Shown: positions 1-5,115, numbered from the stretch's first letter. The stretch: 6,703 nt of DNA from Acidobacteriota bacterium (GCA_021851625.1 JAJZCX010000086.1:1-6703); one strand, 5' to 3'. Made by a program: numbers and translations. Notes: a model not told the origin generated them from the letters alone.

Positions 1-69
1 AGACATCTTGCGGCGGATGCGGTCGTGAATGCGATTGCGCGCCTCGTTGCGTTGCACTTGCGAAATCAT
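1..69 (-). CDS. rplR: 50S ribosomal protein L18, N-terminal fragment
   Basis: Only the first 23 codons are in the window; the gene runs off the left edge. They read MISQVQRNEARNRIHDRIRRK and then MS, the basic, Arg-rich N-terminus typical of bacterial L18, which binds 5S rRNA in the central protuberance of the 50S subunit with L5. The start ATG is at 67-69 and is preceded on the coding strand by GAGGA (77-81) with a 7-nt spacer, a good ribosome binding site. Its place directly after rplF is the canonical spc order, which supports the call as much as the short sequence does. The rest of the protein cannot be assessed here. Confidence 0.88.
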   Translation of the reverse strand, partial: MISQVQRNEARNRIHDRIRRKMS

Positions 70-137
70 TTGCCAATCCTCTCTTCCTAACGGCGGAGAC
101 GCCCTGCATCCCCGTTCGGGTCTATCTTGTTTCGGCA

Positions 138-149
138 GATGCGCGCATC
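138..149. repeat. Perfect 12-bp palindrome in the rplF-rplR spacer
   Basis: GATGCGCGCATC is fully self-complementary. It lies in the 96-nt spacer between rplF and rplR, and in the transcript could fold as a 4-bp stem with a CGCG loop. The bases between it and the rplF stop (150-165) are a degenerate array of GCACGCATC-like units. No U-tract follows, so it does not look like an intrinsic terminator. Its role is unknown. The remainder of the spacer holds only a weak 4-bp stem (92-103) and the rplR ribosome binding site. Confidence 0.5.
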
Positions 150-165
150 CGCACGCATCGCACGC

Positions 166-705
166 TTACTTGGAGCCGGTCTTGCCAGCCTTCTTCTTCA
201 GCTTCTCATCGCTGTAGCGCACGCCCTTGTTCTTGTATGGATCGGGCTTGCGCAGCGAGCGCATGTCGGCGCAAACCTGGCCAACCTTTTGGCGATCGAC
301 GCCGCTCACCGTCAGGTGCGTCTGCTTGGGGTCAATGGCCACGCTGATGCCCGTCGGCAGCACCATTTCAATCGGGTGCGAGTAGCCCAGCGTAAAGACC
401 ACCGTGTTCTTGCCCTTCAACTCCACGCGGTAACCGATGCCCACCACGTCGAGTTCCTTCTTCCATCCATCCGTAACGCCGACGACGGCGTTCGAAACCA
501 GCGCGCGCGCCAGACCATGCACGGCGGCCTGGGAATCACTCTGCCGCACTGCGTGCAGATGGCCATCTTTTTCTTCCAGCTTGATGCCACCGGGCAGCAA
601 TGCGGAGGTCTTGCCCTTGGGGCCTTCGACCAGAACAGTATTGCCCTGCACGGTGTACTTGACACCCTTGGGCAGTGCAATCGGCTTCTTTCCAATTCGC
701 GACAT
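166..705 (-). CDS. rplF: 50S ribosomal protein L6
   Basis: The 179-residue product matches the usual L6 length (about 175-185). It begins MSRIGKKPIALPKGV, the standard L6 N-terminus, and has the two tandem L6 folds expected: one over about residues 10-82 and one over about 90-165. The C-terminal signature is present (PDPYKNKGVRY at 154-164, followed by KKKAGKTGSK). L6 sits near the base of the L7/L12 stalk and binds 23S rRNA helix 97 by the sarcin-ricin loop. The ATG is preceded by AGAGAG-type purines (711-715) with a 5-nt spacer. The stop is TAA. The gene is intact, with 152 nt separating it from rpsH upstream and 96 nt from rplR downstream. PYKNKG replaces the more common PYKGKG; I see no functional meaning in that. 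Confidence 0.98.
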   Translation of the reverse strand: MSRIGKKPIALPKGVKYTVQGNTVLVEGPKGKTSALLPGGIKLEEKDGHLHAVRQSDSQAAVHGLARALVSNAVVGVTDGWKKELDVVGIGYRVELKGKNTVVFTLGYSHPIEMVLPTGISVAIDPKQTHLTVSGVDRQKVGQVCADMRSLRKPDPYKNKGVRYSDEKLKKKAGKTGSK

Positions 706-775
706 TGTGTCTCTCTTTTATTGGCTTGCGAGTCCCGCTGCGTTGCAGAAACCGCCGCGTTCCACTGCATCCAGG

Positions 776-791
776 GGCTGCACTCGCAGCC
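776..791 (-). other. Perfect 6-bp stem-loop in the rpsH-rplF spacer
   Basis: On the coding strand the sequence reads GGCUGC-GAGU-GCAGCC, a six-pair GC-rich stem with a tetraloop, in the middle of the 152-nt spacer between rpsH and rplF. The bases that follow in the transcript are CCUGG rather than a U run, so it is not a standard intrinsic terminator. It could act as an RNA stability or processing element or be incidental. Any function is inference. Confidence 0.5.
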
Positions 792-807
792 GATCGTACC
801 CGAAAAA

Positions 808-859
808 CAAAACTTCTTTTGAAAACTTGCTTCGAAAAACTTTGCCGAAAACTTTCTTT
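808..859 (-). repeat. Four tandem 13-bp A/T-rich units beside the rpsH stop
   Basis: On the plus strand four consecutive 13-mers read CAAAACTTCTTTT, GAAAACTTGCTTC, GAAAAACTTTGCC and GAAAACTTTCTTT, with a shared AAAACTT core and exact 13-bp phase. In the transcript the array lies immediately downstream of, and overlaps, the rpsH stop codon (858-860). Its A/T richness stands out in a GC-rich locus. It probably arose by local tandem duplication. The unit is too short, and lacks spacers, for CRISPR. No function is known to me. Confidence 0.65.
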
Positions 860-1256
860 ACCAAATCTCGCAGAGCAGCTCGCCGCCCACACCTTCTCGG
901 CGCGCCTGACGACCCGTCATCACGCCCTTCGGCGTGGTCAGAATGTTGATGCCCAATCCACCCTGCACGCGCTTGATCTCATCGCGGCCCACATAGACGC
1001 GGCAGCCGGGGCGCGAGACGCGCGCCAAGTCCCGGATCACCGAGCCGTGCTGCGGATCGTACTTCAAGTACACGCGCAGAAACTTTCTGCCATTCTCTTC
1101 CGTGCTCTTGTAGTTGCTGATGTAGCCCTCTTCCTTCAGAATGCGGGCAATCTCCGCCTTCAGCTTGGAGGCGGGGACATCGAGCTTGGCGTGCCGCGCG
1201 CGGATAGCGTTGCGGATGCGCGTCAGGAAGTCTGCTACGGGATCAGTCAAATTCAT
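858..1256 (-). CDS. rpsH: 30S ribosomal protein S8
   Basis: The 132-residue product has the usual S8 length and begins MNLTDPVADFLTRIRNAI, the classical S8 start. The C-terminal signature is at about 101-118 (LGINILTTPKGVMTGRQAR), and the protein ends GGELLCEIW. S8 binds helix 21 of 16S rRNA and is a primary assembly protein of the 30S platform. In Escherichia coli it also represses the spc operon by binding mRNA near the rplE start; whether that happens here cannot be read from the sequence. The ATG has an excellent ribosome binding site, AAGGAG at 1262-1267, with a 5-nt spacer. The signature usually reads STxxG; here it is TTPKG, a conservative change. Wide spacers flank it: 166 nt to rpsN and 152 nt to rplF. 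Confidence 0.98.
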   Translation of the reverse strand: MNLTDPVADFLTRIRNAIRARHAKLDVPASKLKAEIARILKEEGYISNYKSTEENGRKFLRVYLKYDPQHGSVIRDLARVSRPGCRVYVGRDEIKRVQGGLGINILTTPKGVMTGRQARREGVGGELLCEIW

Positions 1257-1295
1257 CGTTTCTCCTTCATTCCCCGTTCGCTCCGGCTGGCTGGG

Positions 1296-1319
1296 CCTGC
1301 GGGAGAACCTGCGGGAATG
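1296..1319. repeat. 12-bp direct repeat upstream of rpsH
   Basis: CCTGCGGGAGAA is followed directly by CCTGCGGGAATG; the first nine bases are identical. The pair lies in the 166-nt rpsN-rpsH spacer, about 40-60 nt upstream of the rpsH start. No known element is recognised; a small tandem duplication is the simplest reading. Confidence 0.45.
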
Positions 1320-1342
1320 TTTGTGGGCCTTGGCCCGTCCGT

Positions 1343-1358
1343 GGCGGCCTGCGCCGCC
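1343..1358 (-). other. Perfect GC stem-loop in the rpsN-rpsH spacer
   Basis: On the coding strand GGCGGC-GCAG-GCCGCC forms a six-pair all-GC stem with a tetraloop. Six bases further downstream in the transcript a second small hairpin is possible, GGGC-CAAG-GCCC at 1325-1336. A weaker hairpin, CUGGA/UCCAG with an 8-nt loop, lies upstream at 1386-1403. None is followed by a U run, so intrinsic termination is unlikely. The group sits in the 166-nt leader-like gap before rpsH and could influence rpsH translation or RNA decay. That is inference. Confidence 0.5.
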
Positions 1359-1422
1359 GGTTACAAAACTTGAACTGCGCCTTTACTGGAGCACTACATC
1401 CAGCGCAAGCGCATCGCGCCCG

Positions 1423-1608
1423 TTACCAGGAGCTTTTCACGACGCCGGGAATCTCACCCTTCAGCGCCAAGGCGCGGAAGCACAAGCGGCAGATGCCGAA
1501 CTTGCGCAGAAACGCGCGCGGGCGTCCGCAGAGGTTGCAGCGGTTGTGCTGCCGCGTGGAAAACTTCGGCTTGCGTTTGTCCTTCACTCGCTTGGCTGTC
1601 GTTGACAT
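1423..1608 (-). CDS. rpsN: 30S ribosomal protein S14, zinc-binding type (type Z)
   Basis: This short, 61-residue S14 is the zinc-binding form, as opposed to the roughly 100-residue zinc-free form of E. coli. The zinc ligands are visible as Cys24-x2-Cys27 and Cys40-x2-Cys43. The family core is intact: KFSTRQHNRC at about 15-24, then GRPRAFLRKFGICRLCFRAL, and the usual GEIPGVVKSSW ending. It assembles into the 30S head, close to the decoding site, and contacts S3. The ATG is preceded by GAGGG (1618-1622) with a 9-nt spacer, acceptable though not strong. It lies between rplE (46-nt gap) and rpsH (166-nt gap), its canonical place. In some bacteria a zinc-free paralogue elsewhere replaces this form when zinc is scarce; nothing in the window bears on that. 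Confidence 0.98.
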   Translation of the reverse strand: MSTTAKRVKDKRKPKFSTRQHNRCNLCGRPRAFLRKFGICRLCFRALALKGEIPGVVKSSW

Positions 1609-1654
1609 TCTTCAGTTCCCTCGAATCTATTTCCGATTTCTGCAATTGTTGGCG

Positions 1655-2203
1655 TTATGCGCCTTGGCGGAAGGGCATGCCGAAGAGTTTCAGCAGCGCC
1701 CGCGCCCCGTTATCGTCCTGGGCCGTGGTCACGATGGTGACGTTCATGCCCTTGGTCTTCTCCACGCGCGCATAGTCAATCTCTGGAAAGAGCAACTGGT
1801 CGCGCAAACCGAGCGTGAAATTGCCACGCCCGTCAAAGCTCTTCGAACTGACACCGCGGAAGTCGCGCACGCGCGGCAGAGCCGTCGAAATCAAGCGATC
1901 CAGAAATTCGTACATCTTCTCACCGCGCAGAGTCACCATGGCGCCAATCGGCATGCCCTCGCGCACCTTGAAGGCCGCGATCGACTTCTTCGACTTGGTC
2001 GTCACCGGCTTCTGTCCGGCGATCAACGCCAGATCAGCCACCAGCGGATCCATGATCTTGTTGTTCTGTGTGGCTTCGCCGAGTCCCATGTTCAGGATGA
2101 TCTTCTCCAAGCGCGGAACGGCCATCGTGTTGGCGAGGCCCAGTTCCTTTTGCAGCGCTGGCTTGATCTCCTTGTTGTACTTTTCCTTCAATCGTGCTGC
2201 CAT
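1655..2203 (-). CDS. rplE: 50S ribosomal protein L5
   Basis: The 182-residue product is close to the usual 179. Family landmarks are all present: LKEKYNKEIKPALQKE near the N-terminus, VPRLEKIILNMGLGEA at 29-44, the basic KKSIAAFKVREGMPIG block at 72-87, and the C-terminal NVTIVTTAQDDNGARALLKLF. L5 binds 5S rRNA in the central protuberance together with L18 and contacts S13 and the P-site tRNA. The ATG has a good ribosome binding site, AAGGA at 2210-2214, with a 6-nt spacer. A 99-nt spacer separates it from rplX upstream. In E. coli the S8 repressor-binding site lies around this junction; I could not match a recognisable S8 site here. The stop is TAA and the frame is clean. Confidence 0.98.
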   Translation of the reverse strand: MAARLKEKYNKEIKPALQKELGLANTMAVPRLEKIILNMGLGEATQNNKIMDPLVADLALIAGQKPVTTKSKKSIAAFKVREGMPIGAMVTLRGEKMYEFLDRLISTALPRVRDFRGVSSKSFDGRGNFTLGLRDQLLFPEIDYARVEKTKGMNVTIVTTAQDDNGARALLKLFGMPFRQGA

Positions 2204-2302
2204 TGTGCTTCCTTCCTATTCTTCCGGTTGCTCACGCTGCCGGAGTGGATGCAGTGCGCGTGCGCTCCGCTCTCCGTGTACCGTTCCGTGGCCGGTGTGC
2301 CG

Positions 2303-2632
2303 TTACTTCTGCTTGGTTGCGATCGGCTGGCCGCACTTGCGGCAGACGCGCACCTTGGTGTCGCCTTCGATCTGATAGCCAACGCGCACCGGGCCGCAGC
2401 TATTGCAGACCAGCATGACGTTCGAAACCTGGATCGGATTCTCCTGATCGGTTACGCCGCCCTTAATGTTGCGCTGTGGATTGGGGCGCACCGTCTTTTT
2501 AACCACCATGACGTGCTCGACCAGCAGGCGTTTCTCCTCGGTCAAGACGCGCAGCACGCGGCCACGCTTGCCCTTGTCCTTGCCTGCGATGACCTCCACG
2601 AGATCGTTGCGACGAATCTTCATTCCCGGCAT
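2303..2632 (-). CDS. rplX: 50S ribosomal protein L24 with C-terminal zinc ribbon
   Basis: From the chosen ATG the protein has 109 residues. It begins with a KOW domain (MKIRRNDLVEVIAGKDKGKR, about residues 4-30), the RNA-binding part that starts 50S assembly on domain I of 23S rRNA near the exit tunnel. The C-terminal half carries two cysteine pairs, Cys76-x2-Cys79 and Cys97-x2-Cys100, the zinc-ribbon (C+) form of L24. The start is ambiguous. An in-frame GTG at 2644 and an ATG at 2623 are alternatives giving 113 and 106 residues. The upstream purines GUGAG sit about 7 nt before the 2632 ATG but too close to the GTG. Family members commonly start at MKIRR, so 2623 is a real possibility. Gaps are 38 nt to rplN upstream and 99 nt to rplE downstream. 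Confidence 0.93.
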   Translation of the reverse strand: MPGMKIRRNDLVEVIAGKDKGKRGRVLRVLTEEKRLLVEHVMVVKKTVRPNPQRNIKGGVTDQENPIQVSNVMLVCNSCGPVRVGYQIEGDTKVRVCRKCGQPIATKQK

Positions 2633-2670
2633 TGCCTCACTCACTCTCTTTGTACGCTGCGCTTGCTTGA

Positions 2671-3042
2671 TTACAGAACTTCCGGCGCCAACGAAACAAT
2701 CTTCAAAAATTTCTTCTCGCGCAGTTCTCGCGCCACAGGACCAAATACGCGTGTACCCACCGGCTCACCGGCATCGTTGATCAGCACGGCTGCGTTCTGG
2801 TCGAAACGGATGTAGGTGCCATCGCGGCGACGATGCTCCTTGCGCGTGCGCACGATGACCGCCTTGACTACCTTGCCCTTTTTCACCTGACCGTCGGGCG
2901 ATGCTTCCTTGACCGCTGCCGTCACCACATCGCCCAGGCCAGCCTGGCTGCCGGTCGAGCCGCCCAGCGGCAGAATCATTTGCAATTTGCGCGCGCCGGA
3001 GTTGTCTGCAACCACCAGCATCGTTCTCATCTGTACGGCCAT
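2671..3042 (-). CDS. rplN: 50S ribosomal protein L14
   Basis: The 123-residue product has the standard L14 length. It opens MAVQMRTMLVVADNSGARK, matching the invariant L14 N-terminus. The family signature is visible at about 61-87: AVIVRT, then RRRDGTYIRF, then NAAVLI. The end GTRVFGPVARELREKKFLKIVSLAPEVL is also canonical. L14 lies at the subunit interface of the 50S, forms an intersubunit bridge and contacts L19, and in other bacteria is the docking site of the silencing factor RsfS. The ribosome binding site is the strongest in the window: AGGAG at 3049-3053 with a 6-nt spacer. A 68-nt gap separates it from rpsQ, and this boundary is where the S10 and spc operons meet in E. coli. I see no convincing promoter in the gap. 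Confidence 0.98.
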   Translation of the reverse strand: MAVQMRTMLVVADNSGARKLQMILPLGGSTGSQAGLGDVVTAAVKEASPDGQVKKGKVVKAVIVRTRKEHRRRDGTYIRFDQNAAVLINDAGEPVGTRVFGPVARELREKKFLKIVSLAPEVL

Positions 3043-3110
3043 TGTCTTCTCCTGAATCTCTTCGCTAGTCTTGCTGCGACTGTGCGCTGCTGATCCTTGT
3101 AACTAGGAAA

Positions 3111-3428
3111 CTAGCTTGCCTTCTCTTCGGCCTGAGCCAGCGAGGAGCGGCGCACGATCTCTTCCAACTGCCAGCGCTTCAACTTGCTCAGCGGACGCGA
3201 CTCACGAATGCGCACCACGTCGCCCAAGCGCGCCGTGTTCTGCTCGTCGTGGGCATAAAACTTTTTGCTGGAGCGGATGACGCGCTTGTAGCGCGGATGC
3301 GCCTTGCTCATCTCCACTTGCACCACAATGGTCTTCTGCATCTTGGTCGAAACTACTTGGCCGACCTTCTCATTGCGATGCTGCTGCGCTGCGGCTGCGT
3401 TGTCGGTACTGCTCTTGATATCCGTCAT
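3111..3428 (-). CDS. rpsQ: 30S ribosomal protein S17
   Basis: The 105-residue product has a clear S17 core from about residue 18 (RNEKVGQVVSTKMQKTIVV) through the signature GDVVRIRESRPLSKLKRW (69-86), ending EEIVRRSSLAQAEEKAS. S17 is an OB-fold primary 16S rRNA-binding protein near the 5' domain of the 30S body. It carries about 17 extra N-terminal residues, Ala/Ser/Gln-rich and probably disordered, relative to the shortest family members. The ATG is only 3 nt after the rpmC stop (UAA-GAC-AUG), and its nearest purine run (AAGGGA at 3441-3446) is 12 nt away, so initiation is probably coupled to termination of L29. The stop is TAG at 3111-3113, within a small CTAG-GAAA-CTAG dyad. Confidence 0.97.
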   Translation of the reverse strand: MTDIKSSTDNAAAAQQHRNEKVGQVVSTKMQKTIVVQVEMSKAHPRYKRVIRSSKKFYAHDEQNTARLGDVVRIRESRPLSKLKRWQLEEIVRRSSLAQAEEKAS

Positions 3429-3431
3429 GTC

Positions 3432-3848
3432 TTAGCGGCTTCCCTTCTTGGCGCTCGGTGTCTTCCTTGCGCCCGCAGACTTTTTCGCCGCTGCTGGCTT
3501 GGCCTTGGCGCTGTTCGTGTTTTTCCGAGCGGTCGCTGCCTTCTTCGGCGCGGCGGCCTTGGCTGTTTTGGCAGCGGGCTTGGCGGCCTTGGGGGCCTTC
3601 GCGGCCCGTGCCGGCTTGGCTGCATCGGTGGCCGCAGCCGCGTCCTGTGCCGTGGTGATGCCCAACTCGCGCTGGCGCTGCACGGTCTTGATGCGTGCGA
3701 TGCCCTTCCTCAGTCCACGCAGCTTCTGCACGCCGTCCGTTTGTCCCATGCGCATCTGAAAGCGCAGGCGGAAGAGCTGTTCGGCAGCCTGTTGTCCCTG
3801 CTGCACCAGCTCGGCGTCACTCCAACTTACAATCTTTTCAATTTCCAT
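3432..3848 (-). CDS. rpmC: 50S ribosomal protein L29 with long Ala/Lys-rich tail
   Basis: The first 65 or so residues are a normal L29: two helices with AAEQLFRLRFQMRMGQTDGV and the signature KLRGLRKGIARIKTVQRQREL. L29 sits by the polypeptide exit tunnel next to L23 and helps form the docking site for SRP and trigger factor. The protein is, however, 138 residues long, about twice the usual 60-75. Residues about 68-138 form a low-complexity Ala/Lys/Pro/Thr tail with no acidic residue after position 75, reminiscent of histone H1 tails. It is presumably disordered and could bind rRNA or nucleic acid, which is inference. The ATG has AAGGG (3856-3860) 7 nt upstream. It is followed by rpsQ after 3 nt. 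The tail is continuous with the core in the same frame. Confidence 0.95.
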   Translation of the reverse strand: MEIEKIVSWSDAELVQQGQQAAEQLFRLRFQMRMGQTDGVQKLRGLRKGIARIKTVQRQRELGITTAQDAAAATDAAKPARAAKAPKAAKPAAKTAKAAAPKKAATARKNTNSAKAKPAAAKKSAGARKTPSAKKGSR

Positions 3849-3891
3849 TGCCGTACCCTTCTCTACTCATTTGGCTTGCAGTGCGCCGTAC

Positions 3892-4329
3892 TTACTTGGC
3901 CGCCACTGCGCCGTGCTGCGCCCCAGGGCGCGCCACAAACAACGTGCGAATGGGCAGCTTGTGCGAGGCCAAACGCATCGCCTCCCGCGCCATCTCCTGC
4001 GTTACACCTTCCATCTCAAACAGCACCTTGCCCGGACGCACAACTGCAACCCAGTGATCGAGCGGGCCTTTGCCGGAACCCATACGGACTTCGGCTGGCT
4101 TCTTGGTGATCGGCTTGTCTGGGAACAGACGCAGCCAAATCTTGCCGCCACGCTTGATGAAGCGCGTCATGGCAATACGGCTGGCCTCGATCTGACGGTC
4201 GGTCACGTGTCCGTGCTCGAGTGTCTTCAATCCGAAATCCCCAAACGCCAGTTCGGATCCGCGCCAGGCTTTGCCCCGGTTGCGTCCCTTCTGCTGCTTG
4301 CGGTACTTCACCTTCTTCGGCATCAACAT
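3892..4329 (-). CDS. rplP: 50S ribosomal protein L16
   Basis: From the chosen ATG the product has 145 residues and starts MLMPKKVKYRKQQKGRNRGK, the classical L16 N-terminus. Both family signatures are visible: RGGKIWLRLFPDKP at about 60-73 and RMGSGKGPLDHWVAVVRPG at about 82-100. L16 supports the A-site region and contacts tRNA near the peptidyl-transferase centre in the 50S subunit; it is a late assembly protein. An in-frame TTG two codons upstream (4335) is rejected, because GAGGA at 4338-4342 leaves only 2 nt to it but 8 nt to this ATG. A 102-nt spacer with a strong stem-loop separates it from rpsC; the gap to rpmC is 43 nt. The C-terminus ends GAQHGAVAAK, a few residues past the conserved region. 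Confidence 0.97.
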   Translation of the reverse strand: MLMPKKVKYRKQQKGRNRGKAWRGSELAFGDFGLKTLEHGHVTDRQIEASRIAMTRFIKRGGKIWLRLFPDKPITKKPAEVRMGSGKGPLDHWVAVVRPGKVLFEMEGVTQEMAREAMRLASHKLPIRTLFVARPGAQHGAVAAK

Positions 4330-4337
4330 AGCCAAAA

Positions 4338-4342
4338 TCCTC
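4338..4342 (-). promoter_or_regulatory. Ribosome binding site that fixes the rplP start
   Basis: GAGGA on the coding strand lies 8 nt before the ATG at 4327-4329 and only 2 nt before an alternative in-frame TTG at 4333-4335. Spacing favours the ATG, in agreement with the conserved MLMPK start of L16. Confidence 0.75.
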
Positions 4343-4401
4343 GTCTTCCCATCCGCCGACCTGCTGCGCCGCGGAGAATGCTGCTTCTACTGCCTATGCC
4401 C

Positions 4402-4420
4402 GCGAGCGAAAATCGCCCGC
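4402..4420 (-). other. 8-bp stem-loop in the rpsC-rplP spacer
   Basis: On the coding strand GCGGGCGA-UUU-UCGCUCGC pairs over eight positions (seven Watson-Crick pairs and one G-U) around a UUU loop. It begins 11 nt after the rpsC stop codon. The downstream bases are GGGCAUAGG, not a U tract, so a conventional intrinsic terminator is unlikely. Possible roles are protecting or processing the polycistronic RNA, or partial attenuation between rpsC and rplP. All are inference. The other 80 or so bases of the spacer show only the rplP ribosome binding site. Confidence 0.55.
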
Positions 4421-4431
4421 ATCGCTGAAAA

Positions 4432-5097
4432 CTAGAACGCGCCGGTTGCCACCTGCGGCTCACGCTTCTTCTGCTGATAAATCTCGCCGCTGTAAATCCA
4501 CGTCTTGACGCCGATGATGCCATAGGTGGTGTGCGCCTCAGCAAAACCGTAATCAATATCCGCACGCAGCGTGTGCAGCGGCAAACGTCCCTGCAGATAC
4601 CACTCCGAGCGGGCAATCTCGTTGCCGTTCAAGCGGCCCGAAACGCGCACCTTGATGCCGCGGCAGCCAAAACGCAGCGCCGAATCCACCGACTTGCGCA
4701 TGGCGCGACGGAAGCTGACGCGCTTTTCCAGTTGCAGCGCGATGGCCTCTGCCACCAACTGTGCATCCAACTCCGGCTTGTTCACCTCGAGAATGTCGAT
4801 GAAGACCTCGCGGTTGGTGCGCTTCTGAATCTCAGCCTTGAGCTTGTCAATCTCCGCGCCCTTGCGCCCAATGATGATGCCGGGGCGGGCCGTGCGGATG
4901 ATGAGACGCAGCTTGTTGCCCGGACGCTCAATCTCCACCGAGCTGATGCCGGCGGCCTTCAACTTTTCGCGCAGTTCGCGCTTCAGTTGCACATCCTCGA
5001 CCAGCAGGCGGTCATAGCCCTTCTCGACAAACCAGCGCGAGCGCCAGGGCTTGTTGACACCTAAGCGAAATCCATACGGGTGAACTTTTTGACCCAT
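4432..5097 (-). CDS. rpsC: 30S ribosomal protein S3
   Basis: The 221-residue product fits the S3 family (about 210-240). It starts MGQKVHPYGFRLGVNKPW, the canonical N-terminus. A type-2 KH domain spans about 38-107, with the GxxG loop GRKG at 77-80 inside RPGIIIGRKGAEIDKLK. The C-terminal domain carries the S3 signature RGIKVRVSGRLNGNEIARSEW at about 146-166. The basic RRAMRK cluster at 130-135 corresponds by position to the residues implicated in mRNA unwinding at the entry tunnel in E. coli. S3 sits in the 30S head at the mRNA entry. The ATG has AAGGA (5104-5108) with a 6-nt spacer. The gap from rplV is 18 nt, suggesting one transcript. The stop is TAG, and 102 nt follow before rplP. Confidence 0.98.
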   Translation of the reverse strand: MGQKVHPYGFRLGVNKPWRSRWFVEKGYDRLLVEDVQLKRELREKLKAAGISSVEIERPGNKLRLIIRTARPGIIIGRKGAEIDKLKAEIQKRTNREVFIDILEVNKPELDAQLVAEAIALQLEKRVSFRRAMRKSVDSALRFGCRGIKVRVSGRLNGNEIARSEWYLQGRLPLHTLRADIDYGFAEAHTTYGIIGVKTWIYSGEIYQQKKREPQVATGAF

Positions 5098-5115
5098 TGC
5101 GTTTCCTTCCGTTGC

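Noticed and set aside
776..791. Hairpin considered as an intrinsic terminator after rpsH
   Set aside because: No U tract follows the stem in the direction of transcription, and the operon order continues intact.
795..800. TACGAT on the transcribed strand (complement 793-798 region) as a -10 promoter box before rplF
   Set aside because: No -35-like hexamer lies at 16-18 bp, so a promoter is not supported.
808..859. Tandem repeat considered as a CRISPR array
   Set aside because: Units are 13 bp, directly abutting and degenerate, with no spacers and no cas genes.
127..1373. Two overlapping plus-strand frames of about 230 codons
   Set aside because: Both are antisense to rplF and rpsH and overlap each other, and no recognisable domain is visible.
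1370..2815. A 481-codon open frame on the plus strand
   Set aside because: It lies antisense to four well-recognised ribosomal genes (rpsN, rplE, rplX, rplN) and resembles no family known to me. Long antisense frames are common opposite GC-rich genes.
3103..3114. CTAG-GAAA-CTAG dyad at the rpsQ stop
   Set aside because: The stem is only 4 bp with two A-U pairs and no U tract; too weak to call a terminator.
3249..4109. A 286-codon open frame on the plus strand
   Set aside because: It is antisense to rpsQ, rpmC and rplP. Its Gly/Leu/Arg-rich composition, in part a mirror of the Ala/Lys codons of the L29 tail, is typical of a shadow frame.
4330..4335. TTG at 4333-4335 as the rplP start
   Set aside because: It leaves only 2 nt to the Shine-Dalgarno sequence, and the conserved L16 N-terminus begins at the following ATG.
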